From assembly GCA_965602035.1 (NCBI GenBank), contig OZ271919.1, positions 2,356,001 to 2,420,000 on the forward strand: 64,000 bases of DNA, read 5' to 3'. This stretch comes from Natronospirillum sp965602035 (GTDB taxonomy: Bacteria; Pseudomonadota; Gammaproteobacteria; Pseudomonadales; Natronospirillaceae). A program made the translations under genes and the position numbers. Positions within the stretch are counted from its first letter, which is position 1; every line of letters begins with the position of its first letter. Shown here piece by piece: positions 1-8,755 of the stretch. Below the pieces are notes generated by a model. That model was not told the DNA's origin. It searched no databases and saw only the letters and a list, made by a program, of their open reading frames with translations.

Positions 1-310
1 TGGGGTTGGGGTGCTCCTGCTCCGCCAGCCCGGCCGGTGACACGGTATGGCGTTGCTCGGCAATATTGGCAAGATTCAGAAACTGGGCAAATGCCCGTGC
101 CATGACCAGTAGTTCATCGTCCGACATGGCCGCGAACCGATCCGCCATGGCCTTGCGGGCGGACTCATCACCTTCCCGGGCGGCCTTGCCCCACGCACGC
201 ACTTCCTCGATTGCCGCCAGCTCATCGGGGCCGTGCGCATCGGCGATAGTGTCACCGAGCATCTGACCCAGGCGTTTTACGGTATGTCGGAGATCTGCAT
301 CAACTGCCAT
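1..310 (-). CDS. ppc: phosphoenolpyruvate carboxylase, N-terminal part (cut by window edge)
   Basis: About 103 codons are visible, reading leftward out of the window, so the 3' end is missing. The start ATG at 310 follows an AGAGGGA ribosome-binding sequence. The translation opens with a helix containing LGQMLGDTI and later has FLNLANIAEQRH near residues 80-92; both are typical of the N-terminal helical region of bacterial PEP carboxylase, which makes oxaloacetate from PEP and bicarbonate to refill the TCA cycle. No catalytic residues lie in the visible part, so the call rests on these N-terminal signatures. The gene is separated from yqgE by about 120 bp. Confidence 0.85.
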   Translation of the reverse strand, partial: MAVDADLRHTVKRLGQMLGDTIADAHGPDELAAIEEVRAWGKAAREGDESARKAMADRFAAMSDDELLVMARAFAQFLNLANIAEQRHTVSPAGLAEQEHPNP

Positions 311-378
311 GTCGTTCCCTCTCACATGTTTTATGCGGTTGTCACGCGGCTTAAGCACCTTAAGCACGCGTCTGTGTG

Positions 379-412
379 CTGGCCCGTGGCTCAGGCCAGA
401 AATTCATTCTGG
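379..412. other. overlapping inverted repeats in the yqgE-ppc gap
   Basis: Two short hairpins share an arm: CTGGCC/GGCCAG (379-399) and CCAGAA/TTCTGG (396-412). They cannot form together. They sit just downstream of yqgE and upstream of ppc, both minus strand. There is no T-run, so an intrinsic terminator is not supported; a weak terminator or a 5' leader structure of ppc is possible. Confidence 0.3.
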
Positions 413-434
413 ATGGGTATTGTCGCTGATGTGA

Positions 435-995
435 TCATGCAGTGCCACCGGGGCTGAGCTGGTTCGGGTCAACCCCCAGGCTGTCGAAGGCTTTCTGGTA
501 CCGGTCATAGGGTGCGGTTCCGAACACCAGATCGTACGTGGCCGGAATGGCCAGCCAGGCATCTGACGCCATTTCCTGTTCCAGCTGGCCTTCCGACCAG
601 CCGGCGTAGCCAAGACATATCTGAAAGGCTTCCGGCCCGGCGCCCTGCGCAATGGCTTCCAGAATATCCCGGGAGGTAGTCAGCCCCCAGTTGTCGTTGG
701 CGAAGGTGGCATCCCACTGCCTGTCGTCGCCGTGCAGAACGAAACCGCGCTCGCGCATGACCGGACCGCCGAACGAGATTTCCTTCTGCATCGCGGGCGA
801 CTCCAGGCTTACCTGCGGCGTGATCTTCATGTTGCTCAGGATCTGTGGCAGGCCCATGGCGACTGGTTTGTTGATGACCACGCCGATGGCGCCGTTGTCG
901 TCATGCTGGACAATATAGACGACGCTGCGCGCGAAATAGGCATCCTCCAGCATTGGCATCGCCAACAGAAGGTGGTGTGCCAGGGCGTTTTCCAT
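435..995 (-). CDS. yqgE: YqgE/AlgH family protein (UPF0301)
   Basis: This 186-residue protein has the family's N-terminal pattern HHLLLAMPMLEDAYFARSVVY followed by HDDNGAIGVVINKP, and the usual length. Members are compact cytosolic proteins. AlgH was linked to alginate regulation in Pseudomonas, but the biochemical role is unclear. The start ATG lies 6 bp after the prlC stop codon, so it is probably translated from the same message. In many relatives yqgE is followed by ruvX (yqgF); here it is followed by ppc instead. Confidence 0.92.
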   Translation of the reverse strand: MENALAHHLLLAMPMLEDAYFARSVVYIVQHDDNGAIGVVINKPVAMGLPQILSNMKITPQVSLESPAMQKEISFGGPVMRERGFVLHGDDRQWDATFANDNWGLTTSRDILEAIAQGAGPEAFQICLGYAGWSEGQLEQEMASDAWLAIPATYDLVFGTAPYDRYQKAFDSLGVDPNQLSPGGTA

Positions 996-1001
996 AGGGG
1001 A

Positions 1002-3077
1002 TCAGCCTCCCGCTGTCGGTTGAACATCGTGAATGCCGTTATGTCGCAACAGGGCATCGTTGCTGGCCTCGCGCCCGCGGAACAGGGCGTAGAGCTCGGC
1101 GGCCGGGCGGGAGCCACCACGCGCCAGAATGCACTCCCGGAAATCCCGGGCTGCCTGTGGGCTGAAGGTGCCCTCTTCCTCGAACCGGCTGTACGCGTCT
1201 GCGCTCAGCACCTCTGCCCATTTGTAGCTGTAATACCCGGCCGCATATCCGCCGGCGAAAATGTGGGCAAAACTGTTCTCAAACCGTTGGTAGTCCGCAA
1301 CCGGTATAACCGTTACCGCATCTCGCACGCGGTTCAGGTAGCGACGGATTTCAGCCACATCACCGCCCTGATAGTACTCGTGCAGATCCAGATCGAACAG
1401 CGAGAACTCAATCTGGCGCACCATCTGCATGGCGGCCTGGAAGTTCCGTGCCGCCAGCATTTTGTCGAGCAGCTCGGCCGGAATGGGTTCACCGGTGTCG
1501 ACATGGCCCGAAATGAACGCGAGTGCCTCAGGGTCCCAACAGAAGTTCTCCATGAACTGGCTGGGCAGTTCAACTGCATCCCAGGCCACTCCGTTGATGC
1601 CGCTGACGGCGCCCACGTCGACCTCGGTCAGCATGTGGTGAAGCCCATGCCCGAACTCGTGGAACAGCGTGGTGACGTCATCGTGGGTCAGCAGCGACGG
1701 CTGGCCGTCCACGGGCGGCGTGAAATTGCAGCACAGATAGGCCACGGGTAACTGAAGCTCCTGCCCTACTTGGCGCCGCACCCTGGCGTCGTCCATCCAG
1801 GCACCACCGCGTTTTCCCTGCCGGGCAAAGAGGTCCAGGTAGCAGTAGGCGAGTGTCCGGTTTTCTTCCTTCAGCTCATAAAGCTGCACATCGGGATGGT
1901 AAACCGCACCCTCTTCTACCAGTTCCAGGGTAATGCCATACAGGCGCTGCACGGTTTCGAACAGGCCGTTCAGGACTCTGGGCAGCGGGAACCAGGGCTT
2001 CAGCGCTTCATCAGATACCTGATAGCGCGCCTGCTTTAGCTGCTCGGACGCGAAGGCGATGTCCCAGGGTTCGAGCGCCGACAAGCCGAGCTCGGAGGCC
2101 GCAAATTCGGCCAGCTCTGCAACGTCCTGTTTCGCCTGGGGCAATGCTCGGGCAGCGAGGTCCTGCAGAAACGCGCGGACAGCTTCGGGAGAATCGGCCA
2201 TTTTGGTGACCAGCGATACTTCGGCCGGGTTGGCATAGCCCAGCAGTTCGGCCGCTTCGCGCCGCCGCTGCATGATATCGACCATCACGGGGCTGTTATC
2301 CCACTGCCCGGCGTTGGGTCCGGCATCAGAGGCTCGGGTCGCAAATGCCTCGTGCACCTGCCGGCGCAGCTCGCGATTTCGGCAATACGTCATGACCGGC
2401 AGATAGGAGGGGATATCCAGCGTAATCAGCCAGCCCGACTTACCCGCCTGACGCGCATTCTGGCTCAGCGTAGCCAGCGCGTCTTCCGGCAGCCCGTCCA
2501 GTTCGCGCACATCCGCTATGTCGAGCGTCCAGCCCTGCGTGGCATCCAGCAGGTGCTCGGAGAACGTCTGGCTGAGCGTGGACAGCTCGCTGGCGAGCGT
2601 ACCGAAACGCTCACGTTGCGCCGGGGGCAAGGCAATGCCTGACAGCTCGGCATCGCGCAAGGCCTGATCGAGCGCCGCCTGCTGCGGCTCGGTGAGGGCC
2701 TGATACGCGGCTTGATTGTCTTTCAGTGCACGATACCGGTGATAAAGCCCTTCGTGCTGATGCAGCCAGGTTTCAAATTCGGTGATCTTCTGCAGCGACT
2801 CACCATAGGCGGTACGCCACTCCGGCGAGTCCATGACCGACGACAGGTGACTGACCGGCGAGAATGCATTGGCCAGATTACGGTCAGCGGCTTCAAGCGG
2901 CGCCATTACTGAGGCCCAGGTGGGTTCCCCGGTATCTGCAGCCACCCGTTCCGCAACCGCCTGGTACTCGGTAATGCAGTGTTCTATTGCCGGCACGGCG
3001 TGAGACGGTGCTATCTGATCAAACAGCGGTAGTGGCGAATCAGCCAGCAGTGGATTCGCCGAAGTCTGTGAACGCAT
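1002..3077 (-). CDS. prlC: oligopeptidase A (M3 zinc metallopeptidase)
   Basis: This 691-residue protein carries the M3 zinc motif HEFGH near residue 472, in the context TTLFHEFGHGLHHML, with the downstream glutamate helix typical of thimet/oligopeptidase A enzymes. It is a cytosolic oligopeptidase that degrades short peptides, including cleaved signal peptides and products of ATP-dependent proteases. Length matches the family (about 680). The divergently transcribed gamma-carbonic anhydrase gene starts about 100 bp away, a pairing also seen in Pseudomonas. yqgE follows at once and is probably cotranscribed. Confidence 0.95.
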   Translation of the reverse strand: MRSQTSANPLLADSPLPLFDQIAPSHAVPAIEHCITEYQAVAERVAADTGEPTWASVMAPLEAADRNLANAFSPVSHLSSVMDSPEWRTAYGESLQKITEFETWLHQHEGLYHRYRALKDNQAAYQALTEPQQAALDQALRDAELSGIALPPAQRERFGTLASELSTLSQTFSEHLLDATQGWTLDIADVRELDGLPEDALATLSQNARQAGKSGWLITLDIPSYLPVMTYCRNRELRRQVHEAFATRASDAGPNAGQWDNSPVMVDIMQRRREAAELLGYANPAEVSLVTKMADSPEAVRAFLQDLAARALPQAKQDVAELAEFAASELGLSALEPWDIAFASEQLKQARYQVSDEALKPWFPLPRVLNGLFETVQRLYGITLELVEEGAVYHPDVQLYELKEENRTLAYCYLDLFARQGKRGGAWMDDARVRRQVGQELQLPVAYLCCNFTPPVDGQPSLLTHDDVTTLFHEFGHGLHHMLTEVDVGAVSGINGVAWDAVELPSQFMENFCWDPEALAFISGHVDTGEPIPAELLDKMLAARNFQAAMQMVRQIEFSLFDLDLHEYYQGGDVAEIRRYLNRVRDAVTVIPVADYQRFENSFAHIFAGGYAAGYYSYKWAEVLSADAYSRFEEEGTFSPQAARDFRECILARGGSRPAAELYALFRGREASNDALLRHNGIHDVQPTAGG

Positions 3078-3179
3078 GCGCTACTCCGGACGTGTTTCTG
3101 GGTGTGTCTGGTATCATTGGGGCTAAAGCCATCAAATGAAAGCATTTCGTTCCCCAGAACGAATCAGCGGGAGAGTTTC

Positions 3180-3725
3180 ATGTCTGTCGTAAAGTATCGC
3201 CAATTTGTCCCTGAGCTCGGTGCCCGGGTAATGATTGACCCTCTGGCCTTTGTGCTCGGTGATGTCGTTCTCGGCGACGATGTCTCGGTCTGGCCGGGTG
3301 CCATTGTGCGCGGCGACATGCACCGTATCCGTATCGGTGCACGCACCTCCGTACAGGATGGCGCCGTATTGCATATTACCCATGCGAGCGACTACAACCC
3401 GGAAGGCTATCCCCTGACGATTGGCTCCGAGGTGACCATCGGCCACCAGGCCTGCCTGCACGGTTGCACGATCGGTAACCGCGTACTGGTCGGCATCGGT
3501 GCAACCGTGCTCGACGGGGCCACGGTTGAAGATGAGGTTGTTATCGCTGCCGGCACGCTGGTGCCGCCGGGCAAGACACTGCAGAGCGGCTACCTGTACA
3601 TGGGCAGCCCCGCAAAGCCGGCACGGGAACTGACCGATCAGGAGCGTTCCTTCTTCGCCTACAGCGCCGGCAACTACGTGAAGCTGAAAGACGAGTACCT
3701 TGAAGCCGGAATTGACCGCCGATAA
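3180..3725 (+). CDS. gamma-carbonic anhydrase family protein (hexapeptide repeat)
   Basis: A 181-residue left-handed beta-helix protein. Hexapeptide-type repeats run through the middle (IVRGDMHRIRIGARTSVQD, then IGSEVTIGHQACLHGCTIG). The three histidines expected to bind the trimer-interface metal are visible in LHITHA and IGHQACLHG. The start ATG at 3180 is chosen because GGGAGAG lies just upstream and YrdA/PA0066-type homologues begin here; an in-frame upstream extension lacks family similarity. Many family members have no demonstrated carbonic anhydrase activity, so the enzymatic role is inferred. Its stop faces the lon stop 34 bp away. Confidence 0.9.
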   Translation: MSVVKYRQFVPELGARVMIDPLAFVLGDVVLGDDVSVWPGAIVRGDMHRIRIGARTSVQDGAVLHITHASDYNPEGYPLTIGSEVTIGHQACLHGCTIGNRVLVGIGATVLDGATVEDEVVIAAGTLVPPGKTLQSGYLYMGSPAKPARELTDQERSFFAYSAGNYVKLKDEYLEAGIDRR

Positions 3726-3759
3726 CCGGGCCGTCGAAACCGGCACGGTATGGCTTCGA

Positions 3760-6204
3760 TCAGGGCTCCCGCGCCGGCTCGGCGTCGAACAGGGCGCGGA
3801 ACACATCGTCGAAGTGGCTGGCAAATGACACGTCCAGCCCCTCTTTCAGGTAATCCGGCAGCTCCTCGAAATCACCCCGGTTCGGCTCGGGCAGAATAAG
3901 ATGCGTCAGCTTCTGCCGGCGCGCCGCAATCACTTTTTCGCGCACACCGCCAATGGGGAGCACGTGCCCCGTGAGTGTCAGTTCACCGGTCATACCCCAG
4001 TAGCTTTCTGTGGCATGGTTTCGGCCGAGTGACACCAGTGCCGACGCCATGGTAATGCCGGCGCTGGGGCCGTCTTTCGGCGTGGCGCCCTCAGGTACAT
4101 GCAGGTGTATGAACGCCTGCTCAAAGAATTCCGGCTTGATCCCATAACGCACCGCGTGCGAACAGATGTAGGAATAAGCGATCTCCGCCGACTCCTTCAT
4201 TACATCGCCCAGTTTGCCGGTGAGCTTGAAGCCACGGCTCAGTGTATGGATGCGAGTCGCCTCCACCGGGAGGGTGGCACCGCCCATCGATGTCCAGGCC
4301 AGTCCGGTGATAACGCCCACGCCCGCCAACTGCTGCTCCTGGCGGAATACGGGATTACCCAACAGTTCGGGTATGCGGTTCGGGGTAATCTGGATGGTCT
4401 GGTCAGGATCGTCCAACAGACGCACAACGGATTTCCTGATGATCTTGGCCAGTTGCTTTTCCAGGTTACGAACCCCGGCTTCCCGGGCGTAGCCTTCTAT
4501 GACCGAGCGCAGTGCCGACCGACTGATACGCAGGTTGCGCCGTGCTACGCCGGCCCGTTTGAGCTGGCGGGGCCAGAGGTGGTGCCGCGCAATGTCCACC
4601 TTTTCTTCCGTCAGGTAGCCGGATAGCCGGATCACATCCATACGGTCCAGCAGTGGTGCCGGTATGGAGTCCAGTGTGTTGGCCGTGCAGATAAACATGA
4701 CCTGGCTCAGGTCCACGCGCAGATCCAGATAGTGGTCGAGGAACTCGCTGTTCTGTTCCGGGTCGAGGGTTTCGAGCAGCGCCGATGCCGGGTCACCCTG
4801 ATAGGAAGCCGACAGCTTGTCGATTTCGTCCAGCATGATGACCGGGTTCATTACCCTAACCTGTTTCAGGGCCTGAACAAACTTGCCCGGCATGGCGCCA
4901 ATGTAGGTACGCCGGTGGCCCTTGATTTCGGCCTCATCGCGCATGCCACCGAGGCTGAACCGGTAGAAGGGGCGGTTCAGGGCTTCGGCCACGCTCTTGC
5001 CGATAGACGTCTTGCCGACACCGGGCGGGCCAACCAGCAGCATGATGGAGCCACTGATAGACTTCCGGTAGGCACCGACGGCGATAAACTCGATAATGCG
5101 GTCCTTCACGTCAGACAGGCCGTCATGGTCGCGATCGAGCACGCGGCGGGCACGCCGAACGCTCAGGCGGTCCTTGCCTTTCAGGCCCCAGGGCAAGCTG
5201 GTTGCCCAGTCGAGATAGTTCCGCGTAACCGAATATTCCGGCGAGCCGGACTCCAGCACTTTCAGCTTTTCCAGTTCCTCTTCGATGCGCTGTTCGGCTT
5301 CCTGCGTCAGGGTTTTGCCCTGCAGCCGTTCGCGAAAGGTATCGACATCACTGGTCTGGTCGTCCTTGCTGATCCCGAGCTCACGTTGAATGACCTTGAG
5401 CTGTTCACGCAGGAAGAACTCGCGCTGATGCTTCTGGATCTTGCTGTTGACTTCGTCCTGCAGCTCGGAGTGCATCCGAACCACGTCGATTTCTTTCTTG
5501 AGCAGCGGCAGCACGCGCTGGAGTCGCGGCAGGAGATCGACCTCGTTCAGCACCTTCTGCAGGTCATTGCCTTCTGCCGTGGTAATAGCGGCGGCTATGT
5601 CAGCCAGAGGCCCGGGCTCGTTGGGCGAAAAGCGCTGCAGGTATTGCTTCAGTTCTTCACCATACAGGGGGTTTGCCGGCAGCAGTTCCTTGATTGCCGA
5701 AATCACAGCCATGCCGTAGGCCTTTACCTCTTCTTCGGGCTCGGAGTCCGGCACAGGGTAGGCCACTTCGGTCAGGTAAGGCGCTTTGCGCGTCAGCCAC
5801 TGACGGATCTCGACGCGCTCCACACCTTCGGCCACAAATTGCACATTGCTGCCTTCACGCCGCAGCTGGTGTACCCGAACCAGCGTGCCGACGCGCGGCA
5901 CCGCCGAGCGGTCCAGGCTGGCATCGCTTTCGTCGTGATCTTCCACATAGAACAGTGCGAGCATGTGGTGCGGCGTATTCATGACGCGCTTGATGGTCTC
6001 GCCCCACTGTTCCAGATCAAGAACGATCGGCATTATCTGCGCCGGGAAAAACGGTCGGGTACTGACCGGCACCACATAGAGGCTCTGCGGACGATGCCCG
6101 GATGCGCCGACAAGGTCTTTGCCGGGTGCGTCATTGTGTTCAGACCGACTGGCATCCGCCTGGCTGTCGATAAACTCGTCTTCACCTGCCATTACTGTTC
6201 TCAT
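3760..6204 (-). CDS. lon: ATP-dependent protease La (Lon)
   Basis: An 814-residue Lon with all three parts: an N-terminal substrate-binding domain starting at LYVVPVSTRPFFPAQ, an AAA+ module with Walker A GPPGVGKT near residue 390, and a serine-lysine protease domain with the catalytic Ser in PKDGPSAG near residue 715. It degrades misfolded and regulatory proteins in the cytosol as a hexamer. Alternative start codons four residues apart (6204 or 6192) cannot be separated. Being next to aroE rather than clpX suggests it may be one of two Lon copies, as in several Oceanospirillales; that is inference. Confidence 0.95.
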   Translation of the reverse strand: MRTVMAGEDEFIDSQADASRSEHNDAPGKDLVGASGHRPQSLYVVPVSTRPFFPAQIMPIVLDLEQWGETIKRVMNTPHHMLALFYVEDHDESDASLDRSAVPRVGTLVRVHQLRREGSNVQFVAEGVERVEIRQWLTRKAPYLTEVAYPVPDSEPEEEVKAYGMAVISAIKELLPANPLYGEELKQYLQRFSPNEPGPLADIAAAITTAEGNDLQKVLNEVDLLPRLQRVLPLLKKEIDVVRMHSELQDEVNSKIQKHQREFFLREQLKVIQRELGISKDDQTSDVDTFRERLQGKTLTQEAEQRIEEELEKLKVLESGSPEYSVTRNYLDWATSLPWGLKGKDRLSVRRARRVLDRDHDGLSDVKDRIIEFIAVGAYRKSISGSIMLLVGPPGVGKTSIGKSVAEALNRPFYRFSLGGMRDEAEIKGHRRTYIGAMPGKFVQALKQVRVMNPVIMLDEIDKLSASYQGDPASALLETLDPEQNSEFLDHYLDLRVDLSQVMFICTANTLDSIPAPLLDRMDVIRLSGYLTEEKVDIARHHLWPRQLKRAGVARRNLRISRSALRSVIEGYAREAGVRNLEKQLAKIIRKSVVRLLDDPDQTIQITPNRIPELLGNPVFRQEQQLAGVGVITGLAWTSMGGATLPVEATRIHTLSRGFKLTGKLGDVMKESAEIAYSYICSHAVRYGIKPEFFEQAFIHLHVPEGATPKDGPSAGITMASALVSLGRNHATESYWGMTGELTLTGHVLPIGGVREKVIAARRQKLTHLILPEPNRGDFEELPDYLKEGLDVSFASHFDDVFRALFDAEPAREP

Positions 6205-6327
6205 CCACCATTGACTGGCGCTCTGATCGCATGATTTTTCAGGCGACCTGGCGCATGGAATTCATCAATCACTCGCTGATAGATAAGGGTTAAGATACGC
6301 GAATTCAATTCAGGCGGTAGCGCCTGT

Positions 6328-7170
6328 TCAGCGGTCTCCCCGCAATTCCGCCATCACGGGGGCGACCTCGGGCCGATGGCCCGTCCACAACCCAAAGGAT
6401 TCTGCCGCCTGGCCCACCAGCATACCGAGGCCATCGGCCACTCCGGCGGCGCCCTGGTCCCGGGCCCAGCGCATGAACACGGTCGGCTGTGGCGCGTACA
6501 TGAGGTCATAGGCCACTGTGCCGGGCGCGACCAGGTGCGCCGGAATCGCCGGCAAATCGTCGGTGAGGCTCGCTGAGGTACCGTTCACAATCAGGTCAAC
6601 ACCGGTGTCCGGCACGGCATCATAGCCGCCGCCCGTGAGCCGAACGCCATGCTGATCCGCCAGCGCCGCGAATTCCGCGTACAGGCTCTGTGCCCGCTCT
6701 GCAGTGCGGTTCACGATCACAACCTGCCTTGGCTGCGACGCCAGCAGCGGTCCCAGCAGACCGCGCACCGCACCACCGGCACCCAGTATCAGCACGGTGG
6801 CTCCCTCGGGGTTCATGCCGAGGCTATGGCGGAGGTCCTGCATGAACCCTTCGCCATCGGTGTTGTCGCCCAGCCACTCTCCGGGATATCCGGGACGGGG
6901 GATCAGGGTGTTGATGGCTCCGGCGAGCCGGCCACGTTCGGTGTATTCGGTCAGCTCCTGAAACACCGCTTCCTTGAACGGCACTGTGACGTTACACCCG
7001 CGAACGCCGCTGGCGTAAAGGCCTGCAAGCCTGACTGGCAATTCTGCCGGTTCGGTATCCAGCAGGTCGTAGCGGACGTCCAGTCCGAACTGACGTCCGA
7101 ACGCCCTGTGTATTGCAGGCGAGCGGCTGTGGCCTACCGGATGTCCGATCAGAGCGAGGTGCCAGTTCAT
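6328..7170 (-). CDS. aroE: shikimate dehydrogenase (NADP+)
   Basis: A 280-residue enzyme of the shikimate pathway, reducing 3-dehydroshikimate with NADPH. The N-terminus has IGHPVGHSRSP (shikimate-binding serines) and NVTVPFKE with the catalytic lysine; the Rossmann motif GAGGAVRG lies near residue 130. The start at 7170 is preferred over the ATG at 7176 because the AAAGGA ribosome-binding sequence is 6 nt from the former but abuts the latter. That ATG overlaps the hemF stop in the four bases ATGA, indicating translational coupling. Confidence 0.95.
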   Translation of the reverse strand: MNWHLALIGHPVGHSRSPAIHRAFGRQFGLDVRYDLLDTEPAELPVRLAGLYASGVRGCNVTVPFKEAVFQELTEYTERGRLAGAINTLIPRPGYPGEWLGDNTDGEGFMQDLRHSLGMNPEGATVLILGAGGAVRGLLGPLLASQPRQVVIVNRTAERAQSLYAEFAALADQHGVRLTGGGYDAVPDTGVDLIVNGTSASLTDDLPAIPAHLVAPGTVAYDLMYAPQPTVFMRWARDQGAAGVADGLGMLVGQAAESFGLWTGHRPEVAPVMAELRGDR

Positions 7171-8084
7171 ACCCATTCCTTTCGAGCCAGAGTGTCGGTG
7201 AGAAGCTGTTCTTCCGGGGAGCCGGGCTCCGGCTGATAATCGTACTGCCAGGATACATTGGGCGGCAGGCTCATCAGAATGGATTCTGTGCGCCCACCGG
7301 ACTGCAGGCCGAACAGGGTACCCCGGTCATACACGAGGTTGAACTCCACGTAACGCCCTCTGCGAACGGCCTGCCAGGCACGTTCCCGCTCGCCCCAGTG
7401 CATCGACTTGCGCCGCTCAATGATGGGCTCATAGGCTGCAATGAAGCCGTCGCCGACCGCACGGATGAACTCGAAACAGGTGTCAAACGACCACTCATTC
7501 AGATCATCAAAAAACAGGCCACCAATGCCCCGTGGCTCATCCCGGTGCGGCAGATAGAAGTACTCGTCGCACCATTCCTTGAACCGCGGGTAAACGCCAT
7601 CGCCGAACGGGGCGCAGAGATCGGCTGCGGTTCGGTGCCAGGCCTCCGCGTCCACTCGAAAACCGTAATACGGCGTAAGGTCAAACCCGCCGCCGAACCA
7701 CCATACCGCAGGCTCGCCCGGGGCCTCGGCAATGAACAATCGAACGTTCGCGTGCGCCGTAGGCACGTACGGATTGCGCGGATGGAGCACCAGCGACACA
7801 CCCAGTGCCTGCCAGGTGCGCCCGGCCAGTTCGGGCCGGTTGGCTGCAGCGCTCGGTGGCAGTTTATCGCCGGTAACATGCGAGAACCCGACTCCGGCTT
7901 TTTCGAATACGTCACCGCCCGCCATGATATGCGTTTCGCCGCCACCGCCCGCCGGTCGATCCCAGGGGTCACGACGAAGTTCGGCGACCGTTTCGTGCCG
8001 TTGCAGCATCTCGCCGACACGTCGTTGAAGGCCGGTCAGGTAGTGACGCACGGCTTCGGTATCGGCTGGCGTATCAGTGCCCAT
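7167..8084 (-). CDS. hemF: oxygen-dependent coproporphyrinogen III oxidase
   Basis: A 305-residue HemF, which oxidatively decarboxylates coproporphyrinogen III in haem synthesis. Family signatures include GGGETHIMAGGDVFEKAGV, ANVRLFIAE, WWFGGGFDLTPYYGF, and a C-terminal region with GRYVEFNLVYDRGTLFGLQ. Start at 8084 (MGTDTPADTE) follows GGGAGAC; a longer in-frame extension runs into tsaC and has no similarity. It sits in the tsaC-hemF-aroE string with 10 bp and -4 bp spacings, the arrangement found in Pseudomonas but without the qor gene. Confidence 0.95.
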   Translation of the reverse strand: MGTDTPADTEAVRHYLTGLQRRVGEMLQRHETVAELRRDPWDRPAGGGGETHIMAGGDVFEKAGVGFSHVTGDKLPPSAAANRPELAGRTWQALGVSLVLHPRNPYVPTAHANVRLFIAEAPGEPAVWWFGGGFDLTPYYGFRVDAEAWHRTAADLCAPFGDGVYPRFKEWCDEYFYLPHRDEPRGIGGLFFDDLNEWSFDTCFEFIRAVGDGFIAAYEPIIERRKSMHWGERERAWQAVRRGRYVEFNLVYDRGTLFGLQSGGRTESILMSLPPNVSWQYDYQPEPGSPEEQLLTDTLARKEWV

Positions 8085-8094
8085 TGACGTCTCC

Positions 8095-8646
8095 CTATGA
8101 TCGGATGATTTCGCCGTCGGACAATCGACGGATTTGCGAGGGTCGCGAGGAGCGACCGGTCTGGCCCGGAACCAGCCAGTCGATCTCGTCACCCAGCCAC
8201 TGCCGGACCTGAAACCCGAAGCGGGCCGGCTGCTTCCCGGCACGATTGGCGCTGGTCGACACCAGCGGATGGCCGACGGCATCGGTCAGAGTCTGTACCA
8301 GCGGATGTGCCGACCAACGCACGGCTATCGTGTCATGGTCCCCGCGCACCCACTCAGGTACGTCGGGGCCGGCCGGTACGAGCCAGCTTACCGGGCCCGG
8401 CCATGTTGCCATAACGGTTTCCTGCTGCCTGGTCGTCAGTTCCGGCGACAGTCTGTATAACTGATCCAGGTTACCAATAACGACAATCAGGCCCTTTTCG
8501 ACGGGGCGACGCTTAATGTCCAGTATGCGCTGCACCGCGTCGCGCTGCCACGGATCGCAGCCCAGGCCCCAGACGGCCTCCGTGGGATAGGCAATCACCC
8601 CACCGCTGCCAATTACATCCACCCACTGCTGTGGCTTCAGCATCAT
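8095..8646 (-). CDS. tsaC: threonylcarbamoyl-AMP synthase (YrdC/Sua5 type)
   Basis: A 183-residue single-domain YrdC protein. It has the ATP/threonine-binding entry PTEAVWGLGCDP and the KRRP segment, then STSANRAGKQP toward the C-terminus. It makes threonylcarbamoyl-AMP, the first step of t6A modification at position 37 of ANN-decoding tRNAs. A GGGAGAG sequence precedes the ATG at 8646. It lies between dprA and hemF on the same strand, as in pseudomonads, and no Sua5-specific C-terminal domain is present. Confidence 0.92.
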   Translation of the reverse strand: MMLKPQQWVDVIGSGGVIAYPTEAVWGLGCDPWQRDAVQRILDIKRRPVEKGLIVVIGNLDQLYRLSPELTTRQQETVMATWPGPVSWLVPAGPDVPEWVRGDHDTIAVRWSAHPLVQTLTDAVGHPLVSTSANRAGKQPARFGFQVRQWLGDEIDWLVPGQTGRSSRPSQIRRLSDGEIIRS

Positions 8647-8755
8647 GCTCGGTTCTCTCCCGCATTGTCGACCGGTGGCTGATTCTAATAAACGGGCTGC
8701 AGGATTGACAGAGCCTGCACCAACAGCCGGATTGGCACGAGCGGCAACACCGCTT

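Noticed and set aside
732..1751. 339-codon open frame opposite yqgE and prlC
   Set aside because: Spans the junction of two certain genes on the other strand and shows no family signature.
4732..6234. 500-codon open frame on the plus strand opposite lon
   Set aside because: It mirrors lon codon structure in a GC-rich gene, has no recognisable domain, and lon is complete on the other strand.
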